Source of the DNA: Candidatus Hydrogenedentota bacterium
GTDB taxonomy: Bacteria; Hydrogenedentota; Hydrogenedentia; Hydrogenedentales; SLHB01
Direction of reading: 5' to 3'
DNA length: 14,976 nucleotides
Assembly (NCBI GenBank): GCA_022706165.1
Contig: JAKJDA010000027.1
Coordinates: 1 to 14,976 of the forward strand
Position numbers and translations under genes: made by a program. The notes under the pieces were generated by a model. The model worked only from the letters and a program-made list of their open reading frames with translations, was not told where the DNA came from and made no database searches. Of the stretch, positions 6,761 through 13,985 are shown piece after piece (the first letter of the stretch is position 1; every line of letters starts with the position of its first letter).

Positions 6761-8447
6761 TCCGAATCAAGGGAGCGCGATATACGCGACGGCTGCGCAT
6801 CACATCCAGCAGCGCCGCGTAACGTGGCTTTTGAAGTGGGTTGCCGTTTCCATCATCGCGCCCTTGTGTTTGTTGATCGCCATGGAGCTTGCGTTGCGGG
6901 CGTTTGGCTTCTGGCATCCCAGCGCTTACCTATTGAGTCAAAAAGACGGAGCGGGCCGCGAATTCCTGAATACAAACAAAACTTTCCTTTGGAATTTCTT
7001 CCCGGGATCGCAGTCTTTTAGTCCTTCACCGGTCTATTTCATGGCTCAAAAAGAGCCGAACGTGTTCCGTATTGTCGTGCTGGGCGAATCGGCGGCGCTT
7101 GGCCTACCCATTCAAGAAGCGAGTTTTTCCCGCATTCTCGAGGAGATGTTGCAGCGCCAATTTCCTCAGTTGAATTTCGAGTTTCTCAATGCCTCCACAC
7201 CCGGCATAAATTCACATGTTCTACTCGCCATGGCGCGCGAATACGTTGCATACTCGCCCGATGTATGCATCGTGTACGCCGGCAACAACGAGTTCACGGG
7301 CCCCTTTGGCGCGGCTACAAGCAAAACGGGACCGTTGCCATTGCCTGTCATTCGCGCCACGATATCGGCGCGAAAAACCGCTCTTGCATCGTGTCTGCGC
7401 GGCTTTTTCTCGGGCTTCGCGCCGCAGGCTTCTCCCATGCCGTCCGGGCTGCGCGGCGCTTCTCCCGATGGGGCATGCAGGGATCGCACGCACCGCATCT
7501 TCAGGCAAAACCTCCACGACATTTCGGCGGCGGCGCTTGGGTCTGGAGCCGCGCTTGTCTTGTGCACCGTGCCGACGAATGAACGGGACTTCCCCCCGGC
7601 CTCTTCTCGGCACAGGACAGGCCTCTCTTCTTCCTTGCAACAAGAGTGGGAGCGACACGTTCATGAGGCGCGCTCATGGGAAGCGAAAAACGAACCCGCC
7701 CAGGCCCTTTCTGCGTACGCCAAGGCCGCCGAAATCGATTCCCTTCCTGCCGAACTTCACTACCGGATGGCTTGCTGCGTCTTGGCGATGGGGGACCGGG
7801 CAAGGGCCAGCGTAGAGTTTGAGAAAGCCCGCGATCTCGACGCGTTGCCTGTTCGCGCGGACACGCACATCAATGCGGCGATCCGGGAAACAGCCGCCAC
7901 GTTCACCTCGCGTGGCGCTATGCTGGCCGACTGTCTCGCAGATTTCCGGGAGCATTCTGTGGACGGAATTCCGGGAAACGCGTTTTTTTACGATCATGTG
8001 CATCTGACGTTTGGAGGAAACCACCGCATCGCTTCCACCCTGCTGCCTCTGGTTGCGCGCGTCATTCAATCGAAACGAGGATTAGGGCCTGTTGCTGCCT
8101 CTCCAATCCCCCCTGATTCGCGAGAGTGGGAAGAAATGCTGGGCTTCACGCCTTGGCATGATCGGTACGCAAAACAACTGGCCCCAGCCCTGATAAAATC
8201 CGCGTTGGCCCTCTTCGCGGCGCAAGCAAGACCGGCGACAGCCCCGCTCCCGATAACGCGAGAGGAACTGCAACGCGACATTGCGACGGCGCAACGCTAT
8301 CTGCAGCGGCGTCCCTTTGACGAAGCGCAACGGGCCAAACTGGCTATCATGGATCGCGATCTAAAAATCCTGGAAGGAACCTCCATCCAGTCCCCAGTCT
8401 TGCATAGGCCGGACGTTTTTGTGTTCGATGCGGAGAAGATGCCCTGA
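6738..8447 (+). CDS. Membrane-anchored SGNH-hydrolase-like protein with TPR insert (copy 1)
   Basis: About 569 residues from ATG 6738. ATG 6750 and GTG 6708 are also possible; none has a clear ribosome binding site, and all overlap the end of the radical SAM gene. An N-terminal helix (about 30-54, WLLKWVAV to LIAMELAL) should anchor it, leaving the rest outside the cytoplasm. An SGNH/GDSL esterase-like fold is indicated by GESAALG (117-123, candidate nucleophile Ser119 in place of GDS), NASTPGINSH (block II Gly), GNNE (182-185, in place of GxND) and DHVH (419-422, the usual Asp-His pair). Between GNNE and DHVH lies a TPR-like segment (about 312-385), with AYAKAAEID and EFEKARDLDALP. Such enzymes hydrolyse or transfer acyl groups, often on envelope sugars; the substrate here is unknown. 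A full-length paralogue lies at 10859-12529. Confidence 0.8.
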   Translation: MTPSMDTDPNQGSAIYATAAHHIQQRRVTWLLKWVAVSIIAPLCLLIAMELALRAFGFWHPSAYLLSQKDGAGREFLNTNKTFLWNFFPGSQSFSPSPVYFMAQKEPNVFRIVVLGESAALGLPIQEASFSRILEEMLQRQFPQLNFEFLNASTPGINSHVLLAMAREYVAYSPDVCIVYAGNNEFTGPFGAATSKTGPLPLPVIRATISARKTALASCLRGFFSGFAPQASPMPSGLRGASPDGACRDRTHRIFRQNLHDISAAALGSGAALVLCTVPTNERDFPPASSRHRTGLSSSLQQEWERHVHEARSWEAKNEPAQALSAYAKAAEIDSLPAELHYRMACCVLAMGDRARASVEFEKARDLDALPVRADTHINAAIRETAATFTSRGAMLADCLADFREHSVDGIPGNAFFYDHVHLTFGGNHRIASTLLPLVARVIQSKRGLGPVAASPIPPDSREWEEMLGFTPWHDRYAKQLAPALIKSALALFAAQARPATAPLPITREELQRDIATAQRYLQRRPFDEAQRAKLAIMDRDLKILEGTSIQSPVLHRPDVFVFDAEKMP

Positions 8448-8497
8448 AATGGCGTACGCATGCCCCATAATATTGGCGCCATATCTCGCGTGTAGCT

Positions 8498-8502
8498 GGA
8501 GG
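8498..8502 (+). promoter_or_regulatory. Ribosome binding site that fixes the recD2 start
   Basis: GGAGG lies 7 nt before ATG 8510 and only 4 nt before the in-frame TTG at 8507, which favours the ATG. No strong promoter was seen in the 62 nt after the SGNH stop, so recD2 may be read from the upstream block. Confidence 0.7.
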
Positions 8503-8509
8503 AAACTTG

Positions 8510-10687
8510 ATGCCGTCGGAAGGCGAATCTGCGTTGACCGCTGAGGAAACGAAGGATTTTCTCGATGGCGTTGTCGAGCGCATCGTGTTCGAGAGTCCCG
8601 AGAGCGGTTTCATTGTCGGAAGGTTGCGCATGAAAAACTCGCCGGACCTCGTCACCTTTGTCGGCAACCTAATGGCCTTGTCTCCCGGCGAGACCGTGCG
8701 GTTGTGGGGACGTTGGGTGGACGACCAGCGCTTCGGGCGTCAGTGGCGCGTTGATCGGTTTCAAACCATCCTCCCGACCAGTGTCGACGGCATCAAGAAA
8801 TACCTCGGCTCGGGCATGATCCCCGGCATTGGCCGCAAATACGCCGAGCGGATCATCGACATCTTTGGCGTCGAGACGCTGCGCGTGATCGATGAAGAGC
8901 CGGAACGCCTGCTCAAGGTGCCGGGGTTTGGTCGCAAACGCGCGAAACAAGTCCGCGAAGGATGGGCCGCGCAAAAGGCCGTCCAGTCGATCATGATCTT
9001 TCTGCAAGGCCACGGCATTGGACCTGCGATGGCGCAACGCATATACCGGCGCTATGGCAACGCCGCCGTCGCGATCGTGCGCGACAACCCCTACCGATTG
9101 GCGACCGAGATTCACGGCATTGGCTTTCGTTCGGCGGACGCCGTCGCAATGGAGGTCGGCATCAGCAAGGATTCCCCGCGCCGACTTGAAGCAGGCCTAC
9201 TCCACACGATGCAGCAGTCTTCGCTGAAGGGCCATGTCTTCAGCGAACGTACGGAACTGTTCGAGGAAGCGTCGCGACTACTGGAGGTCGATGTCGCGCT
9301 TCTTGATGCTCCGCTAAAGACGCTATCCAACGATACGCATCTCGTGCTCGACAACGACGACCAACACGTTTATCTCAAAGCCCTGTGGGATGCCGAGACA
9401 GGCGCGGCGGAATTGCTGAGTCGTTTAATGCGTACGCGCGCGAACGACGTGCCCATCAAAACCGAGAAGGCCGTCGAATGGGTCGAGAAACACAACGGCA
9501 TTGCGCTGTCCCCGGAACAACGCGACGCCATCCGCACGGCCATTCACTCGAAGGTCATGGTTATCACCGGCGGGCCGGGCACAGGCAAGACAACGGTCCT
9601 GAATAGCCTGTTGACGATCTTCGAAAAGAAGGACGTACGTATCCTCTTGGCCGCGCCGACGGGGCGCGCCGCGAAACGCATGGAATCCGCAACCGGAAAG
9701 CCCGCGCGCACGTTGCACCGGCTGCTCGAATTCAGCCCCAAACTCGGCGGTTTTTTGCGCAACGAGGACAACAAACTCAGCGCCGATCTCATCGTGCTGG
9801 ATGAATGCTCGATGGTCGACATCGAGTTGCTGCACCATTTCCTGAAGGCCGTGCCCGTACGCGCGCGGGTCGTCTTTGTCGGCGACGTCGATCAGTTGCC
9901 GAGCGTCGGTCCTGGCAACGCGCTGATGGACCTCATCGCGAGCCAGGCGATTCCGACCGTGTGGTTGAAGACGGTGTTCCGTCAGGCCGAGGCGAGCGGC
10001 ATCGTCGCCAATGCGCACCGCATCAACTCCGGACAGTATCCCGAGTTCAACGACAAAGACTTTTTTTTCGTCGAACGCAAGGAACCGGCGCAAGCGCTCG
10101 AAACCATCATCGAACTCGTTGCGAGCCGCATTCCCAAGAAGTGGAACCTCGACCCGCTTCGCGATATCCAGGTCCTCGCGCCCATGCATCGTGGCGACGT
10201 GGGGGTGTCGGGTTTGAACGAGGCCCTGCAGAACGCGCTCAATCCCGACGGCGCCCCCCTCCCGCGCCAGAAATTTCGCAAGGGCGACAAAGTCATGCAG
10301 ATGCGCAACAACTACGATCGCGACGTGTACAACGGCGACGTCGGCGTCATCACCGTCGTCGATGAGGAAACGCGCGAAGTCGAGGTCGCGTTCGAGGACC
10401 GCGCCGCGATCTACCCCTTCGACGAACTCGACGAACTTGCGCTGGCCTACGCGAGCACCGTCCACAAAGCGCAAGGCAGCGAATATCCCGCCGTGGTCAT
10501 GCCCATCGTCAGCCAACACTATGTAATGCTGCAACGCAGCGTCCTCTACACCGGCATCACCCGGGCGCGACAGCTCGTCGTCGTCGTCGGCGAACACCGC
10601 GCCCTCCGCGCCGCTATCGCCAACACCCGCGTCACCCGCCGCAACGCGCGCTTGGCGGAAAGACTCAAGGAGCGACGGATGGAATAG
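8510..10687 (+). CDS. recD2: RecD2-type ATP-dependent DNA helicase (SF1B)
   Basis: A 725-residue helicase, the usual length of the RecD2 family found in bacteria with or without RecBC. RecD2 enzymes unwind DNA 5' to 3' and act in repair and replication-fork maintenance. The N-terminal part holds an OB-like region (about 20-90) and helix-hairpin-helix elements (MIPGIG about 104, VPGFG about 137, HGIG about 168, HGIGF about 202). The motor follows: Walker A GGPGTGKT (354-361), APTGRAAKR (382-390), motif II LDECSM (430-435), motif III GDVDQLPSVGPG (458-469), FRQ (490-492), and the C-terminal VHKAQGSEYP and YTGITRAR (motifs V/VI). ATG 8510 is preferred over TTG 8507 on ribosome binding site spacing. 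The gene sits between two SGNH/TPR paralogues with no functional link to either. A long open frame on the opposite strand (10705-9425) is a shadow of biased codons. Confidence 0.95.
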   Translation: MPSEGESALTAEETKDFLDGVVERIVFESPESGFIVGRLRMKNSPDLVTFVGNLMALSPGETVRLWGRWVDDQRFGRQWRVDRFQTILPTSVDGIKKYLGSGMIPGIGRKYAERIIDIFGVETLRVIDEEPERLLKVPGFGRKRAKQVREGWAAQKAVQSIMIFLQGHGIGPAMAQRIYRRYGNAAVAIVRDNPYRLATEIHGIGFRSADAVAMEVGISKDSPRRLEAGLLHTMQQSSLKGHVFSERTELFEEASRLLEVDVALLDAPLKTLSNDTHLVLDNDDQHVYLKALWDAETGAAELLSRLMRTRANDVPIKTEKAVEWVEKHNGIALSPEQRDAIRTAIHSKVMVITGGPGTGKTTVLNSLLTIFEKKDVRILLAAPTGRAAKRMESATGKPARTLHRLLEFSPKLGGFLRNEDNKLSADLIVLDECSMVDIELLHHFLKAVPVRARVVFVGDVDQLPSVGPGNALMDLIASQAIPTVWLKTVFRQAEASGIVANAHRINSGQYPEFNDKDFFFVERKEPAQALETIIELVASRIPKKWNLDPLRDIQVLAPMHRGDVGVSGLNEALQNALNPDGAPLPRQKFRKGDKVMQMRNNYDRDVYNGDVGVITVVDEETREVEVAFEDRAAIYPFDELDELALAYASTVHKAQGSEYPAVVMPIVSQHYVMLQRSVLYTGITRARQLVVVVGEHRALRAAIANTRVTRRNARLAERLKERRME

Positions 10688-10779
10688 AAACGCGGATTCT
10701 TTCACCCGAAAAGCGTTGTTGAGAAATTTTAGCGCGGTTGCAGCCTTTTAGGAAGCGTGATGCTGCGCCCTTCCCTCCA

Positions 10780-10807
10780 TTGCGCGAAAAGAGAACTCTG
10801 CTACAAT
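10780..10807 (+). promoter_or_regulatory. Candidate extended -10 promoter for the second SGNH/TPR gene
   Basis: TACAAT (10802-10807), preceded by TG plus one base (10799-10801), forms an extended -10 element. A weak -35 box TTGCGC (10780-10785) lies 16 nt upstream. Transcription would start near 10814, leaving a leader of about 45 nt. It suggests that this gene is expressed apart from recD2. Confidence 0.5.
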
Positions 10808-10858
10808 GCCTCGCAGTTTGCGGTCCTCAACAGAACATTGCAAAAGGGCGTCTGAACC

Positions 10859-12529
10859 ATGGCGAAACGCTTCGATCCGAAACAGGCGATGCGGCTTCTT
10901 TGCGGAGTCCTGTTTGCTGCGGGGTCAATCGCCGTATTGCTCGCGTTCGCCGAAGGCGCGTTGCGATGGGCGAAATATGGCTATCCCGCCGCATATTTCC
11001 AGGTCAACGTGTTTGAGGGGAAGCAATGGGTTAGCGTGAACGACGCCTTCCTGCTGCGCTTCTTTCCGCAGGAACGCATCTTCCCTCCGTTCCCCGTGCG
11101 TTTCACGGCCCAGAAGCCTCCAAACACATTTCGATGCTTTGTGCTGGGCGGATCATCCGCGATGGGATACCCCAGCCCGGAAGGAGGATTTTGGCGGATT
11201 CTCGAGGTCATGCTTCAAGAAAAGCATCCCGGAAAGAACATCGAAGTGATCAACTGCGCCAATCCCGGCGTGGATTCGCATATGCTGCTTCCCATCGCGC
11301 GGGAATGCCGCCGCTATGCCCCTGACCTCTTCATTGTGTACATAGGCAACAACGAATTCTTAGGCCCCTACGGTCCTTGCGGTCCGGGCGGTCGATTCCC
11401 TCCCCCGCTCCCAATCATACGCGCCCAACTCGCGATCAAAACGACGCGGATCGGGCAATTCGCCATGGGACTCGGCGCGCGTCTCGCCGCGTCAAACGCC
11501 GCTTCTCTCAACCCGCTCGCTTTTCAGGGCGCCGCGCCCGACGACCCAAGAGTGGGCGACATATACAAGAACTATGCGCGCAACCTCGACGATATCGTCC
11601 GTGCAGGAACGACCTCGGCAGCAAGCGTCGTGTTGGGAACCGCTCCCTCCATTTTCAAGGACTGGCCGCCGATGGGATCAGCGCATCGGAACGGGATGAC
11701 TCTTTCGGATACGCAGAAGTGGGACGAGGCATACGCGGCCGGAGGCGCGGAAGAAGAAAAAGGTCATTTTGAGTCCGCTTTGCAAGCGTATGAAGTCGCC
11801 AGGAAAATAGACGATCGGTTTGCAGAACTGCATTTCCGGATGGGAAATTGCTTTCACGCAATCGGAGATTTCCCCCCCGCGCGCAGCAGTCTTCAACGCG
11901 CACGCGATCTCGAGTTGTTGCGTTCGAACATGGATGAACGACTCGTCGCCATCACTCGAGAGATTGCCGCGCGACATGCGCCTCGGGACGTCATGTTCGT
12001 GGACGTTCCCGCGTCCGTTGAACCACAAGGACCAAACGGATTCATCGACCATTCTCTGGCATACGACAACGCCCACTTTACCTTTGACGGCAACTACTGG
12101 ATAGCAGCGGCATTCGCCCCGGCGATAGCGGATATCGCCGAGCGGCGCCTGAACGGCGCACCGGGCCGCAACCAGGCATTCCCAGGGCCAGAGGCTTGCC
12201 GAAAAGCCTTGGCGTGGACGACGTGGCATGACTGGAAGACGCGAAAATCCGTGGCGGAAAGCATCCGGAAAGCGGCGGCGGCGCTCCGCGTAGAGAGCGC
12301 CGCCCCCACGGGCCTCTCCATCCAGCCGCTGCAACGGCTTCTCCTGACCGACACCCCCCCTCTTCCCGCCGAGGAGTTGCGCCGTTGCATCGCGGAGGTG
12401 AAGGCCTACCTTGATCGTGTTCCCTCCGACGGTCTGCAGCGCAGCAATCTAGCCTTGATGGAACAAGAATTGGCGCAAGCCCCGCCGTCGAATCACGGAG
12501 AAACCCCGATCCCGCTCTCCACGCAATAG
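10859..12529 (+). CDS. Membrane-anchored SGNH-hydrolase-like protein with TPR insert (copy 2)
   Basis: A 556-residue protein from ATG 10859; the ribosome binding site is weak (GGG about 12 nt upstream). The N-terminal helix (about 13-33) should anchor it to the inner membrane. SGNH-type blocks: GGSSAMG (97-103, candidate nucleophile Ser99), NCANPGVDSH (block II Gly), GNNE (163-166) and DNAH (403-406). A TPR-like segment spans about 287-355 (ALQAYEVARKID, SLQRARDLELL). It aligns along its whole length with the product of 6738-8447, including the WHD motif (TTWHDW/TPWHDR) and the C-terminal region with spaced PAEELRR / ITREELQR. The two are therefore paralogues, diverged well beyond a recent duplication. 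Where copy 1 has GES, this copy has GGS, lacking the acidic residue before the serine. Activity and substrate are unknown. Its stop lies 11 nt from the dinB stop on the other strand. Confidence 0.8.
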   Translation: MAKRFDPKQAMRLLCGVLFAAGSIAVLLAFAEGALRWAKYGYPAAYFQVNVFEGKQWVSVNDAFLLRFFPQERIFPPFPVRFTAQKPPNTFRCFVLGGSSAMGYPSPEGGFWRILEVMLQEKHPGKNIEVINCANPGVDSHMLLPIARECRRYAPDLFIVYIGNNEFLGPYGPCGPGGRFPPPLPIIRAQLAIKTTRIGQFAMGLGARLAASNAASLNPLAFQGAAPDDPRVGDIYKNYARNLDDIVRAGTTSAASVVLGTAPSIFKDWPPMGSAHRNGMTLSDTQKWDEAYAAGGAEEEKGHFESALQAYEVARKIDDRFAELHFRMGNCFHAIGDFPPARSSLQRARDLELLRSNMDERLVAITREIAARHAPRDVMFVDVPASVEPQGPNGFIDHSLAYDNAHFTFDGNYWIAAAFAPAIADIAERRLNGAPGRNQAFPGPEACRKALAWTTWHDWKTRKSVAESIRKAAAALRVESAAPTGLSIQPLQRLLLTDTPPLPAEELRRCIAEVKAYLDRVPSDGLQRSNLALMEQELAQAPPSNHGETPIPLSTQ

Positions 12530-12540
12530 GCGCGATTTTT

Positions 12541-13743
12541 TCAACGTGAAAGCGACGGCGTGGCGAGTTTGACGTGTTTGCCGAGTTTCATGGACTTGGC
12601 CGAGCGAACAGACTCGAAGCCGTGGCGTTCGCGGATGCGATCGACGCTTTCGAGGGCATGTTCCCACTTCTCGGCGCTTTGGCCATCGAAGAGCAGGAGT
12701 TGGTGCTGGTCTGCGCTCAGCGAGGACAGGCTAACCCCGATGAGCCGCACGCGGGCGCGCCGTGTCCGCGCCTTGGGCAGAAGCTTGTGCAACGCGGCGG
12801 TCACTTCCGCATCCACGCAAGTGGATGAAGGCAGCATCTTCGAGAAAGTCGAGGTCTTGAAGTCGGCATAGCGAACCTTCAGCGTCACGCAACGCGTCTC
12901 CAACCCCTGTTTGCGCATCGCAAACATCGACCGCTCCATCAGGTGCATCAACACGCTCTCGACGCGGTCCCAGTCCAGCAGATCCACCTCGAACGTCGTC
13001 TCGCGGCCTATCGACTTCGGCGTGTGTTCTAGCCTCACCTCGCTGTTCGACTCGCCCCGCGCCGCACACCGCAACGCGCGCCCCAGTTGGCCGAACTTCT
13101 TCATCAACCGCTCCTCGGAAAACGCAGCCAACTGGCCGATGGTCGCAATCCCGAGCGCTTCAAGCGCCTCCCCCGTGCGCGGCCCGACCCCCAACAACCT
13201 GCGCAAGGGCAACGGCGCGAGAAACGCCTCCTCCTCGCCCGTCGCCACGCGCAGATACCCGTCAGGCTTCGCCAGTTCCGTCGCGATTTTCGCCACAAGC
13301 TTGTTGGACGCGATGGCAATCGAGCAGGGAAGCTGCGTGCGGCGGCGGACTTCCCGCTTGATGTGCGCCGCGATGCCGTCGTCGCCGCCAAACAATTTCT
13401 GCGAGCCCGACACATCGACGTACGCCTCGTCGATCGACGCCATCTCGACCAACGGCGAGACGGTCCGGAGCGCGGCCAACACCTCTTCCGACGCCGCCTG
13501 ATAACGACTGAAGTCGCCGCGCATGAATATGCCGTGCGGACACAGCCGAACCGCATGCGCCAGCGGCATCGCGGAATGCACCCCAAATTTCCGCGCCTCG
13601 TACGACGCCGTCGACACCACCCCGCGCACGTCGCCCTTGCGCCCGCCAATAATCAGCGGCTTGCCCCGCAACGACGGATCGCGCACCACCTCCACCGACG
13701 CGAAAAAAGCATCCATATCGATATGTAGAATGCGGCGCTCCAT
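12541..13743 (-). CDS. dinB: DNA polymerase IV (Y-family translesion polymerase)
   Basis: A 400-residue Y-family polymerase that copies past damaged bases. Motifs: DMDAFFASVE (9-18), with catalytic Asp9 and steric-gate Phe14; SIDEAYVD (103-110), with catalytic Asp105-Glu106; SNKLVAKIATELAKPDG (146-162); and LLGVGPRTGEALEALGI (183-199), a helix-hairpin-helix in the thumb. The little-finger domain contains KSIGRETTF (243-251). QLLLF (348-352) fits a sliding-clamp binding motif. The frame stays open 31 codons upstream, but ATG 13743 is preferred because MERRILHIDMDAFF is the normal family start and because the promoter's expected start site falls just before it. The nearest ribosome binding site-like AGGA is 13 nt away, which is long. 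A CTG-N10-CAG palindrome in the leader hints at damage control. It converges with the second SGNH gene and diverges from nadA. Confidence 0.95.
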   Translation of the reverse strand: MERRILHIDMDAFFASVEVVRDPSLRGKPLIIGGRKGDVRGVVSTASYEARKFGVHSAMPLAHAVRLCPHGIFMRGDFSRYQAASEEVLAALRTVSPLVEMASIDEAYVDVSGSQKLFGGDDGIAAHIKREVRRRTQLPCSIAIASNKLVAKIATELAKPDGYLRVATGEEEAFLAPLPLRRLLGVGPRTGEALEALGIATIGQLAAFSEERLMKKFGQLGRALRCAARGESNSEVRLEHTPKSIGRETTFEVDLLDWDRVESVLMHLMERSMFAMRKQGLETRCVTLKVRYADFKTSTFSKMLPSSTCVDAEVTAALHKLLPKARTRRARVRLIGVSLSSLSADQHQLLLFDGQSAEKWEHALESVDRIRERHGFESVRSAKSMKLGKHVKLATPSLSR

Positions 13744-13750
13744 GATAAAG

Positions 13751-13766
13751 CTGAAATCCTTTTCAG
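13751..13766 (-). promoter_or_regulatory. SOS-box-like palindrome in the dinB leader
   Basis: CTGAAAAGGATTTCAG is a perfect 6-bp inverted repeat around AGGA. It has the CTG-N10-CAG frame of the E. coli-type LexA box and lies at the expected dinB transcription start. As RNA it would be a hairpin with AGGA, the only ribosome binding site candidate, in the loop. LexA boxes vary between phyla and no lexA gene is in the window, so the operator reading is a hypothesis. Confidence 0.4.
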
Positions 13767-13770
13767 GTAT

Positions 13771-13799
13771 AGTATGCGCCGCCATCGCGCGGCTGTCAA
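13771..13799 (-). promoter_or_regulatory. Candidate sigma70-like promoter of dinB
   Basis: A perfect TTGACA -35 box (13794-13799 on the minus strand), a 17-nt spacer, then CATACT (13771-13776, four of six matches). An alternative -10, TACTAT, overlaps it two bases downstream. The expected start, near 13764, falls in the palindrome at 13751-13766, where a repressor would block it. Confidence 0.6.
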
Positions 13800-13867
13800 G
13801 CCCCGGCCCACAGCCGGAATCGCACCCAAAGCACATGAAAGCGTGTTGGAAATACCTGGCGCCAGTT

Positions 13868-13896
13868 TTGATAGGCGTTCCGCGGCATGGTACAAT
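13868..13896 (+). promoter_or_regulatory. Candidate sigma70-like promoter of nadA
   Basis: TTGATA (13868-13873), a 17-nt spacer, then TACAAT (13891-13896), preceded by TGG, which makes it an extended -10. Both boxes are close to consensus. Transcription would start near 13903, giving a leader of about 83 nt. This is the best-formed promoter in the window. Confidence 0.65.
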
Positions 13897-13907
13897 GGCT
13901 CTTTAGC

Positions 13908-13926
13908 GTCCCCAACGTAGTTGGAC
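13908..13926 (+). other. Small hairpin at the start of the nadA leader
   Basis: CCAAC (13912-13916) pairs with GTTGG (13920-13924) around GTA. An alternative fold pairs GTCC and AAC with GTT and GGAC, with a 2-nt bulge. It sits a few bases after the predicted transcription start and could be a 5' stabilising stem. No run of T follows, so it is not a terminator. It does not match a NAD riboswitch that I can recognise. Confidence 0.3.
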
Positions 13927-13985
13927 CAGGAAAAGGGCATGTCGCCCACTTCCGGCCGACACACCATAAGGACATTCGCCCCATC

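Noticed and set aside
8449..8482. ATGGCG / CGCCAT inverted repeat between the first SGNH gene and recD2, considered as a terminator
   Set aside because: The loop is 22 nt and no T-run follows. The stem is only 6 bp, so termination there is not supported.
9425..10705. A 426-codon minus-strand open frame opposite recD2
   Set aside because: RecD2 motifs run through the same stretch on the plus strand. The antisense product is a low-complexity Asp/Val/Arg-rich shadow caused by biased third codon positions.
10688..10720. AACGC / GCGTT inverted repeat after the recD2 stop, considered as a terminator
   Set aside because: A 5-bp stem with a loop of about 19 nt and no T-tract is too weak to call.
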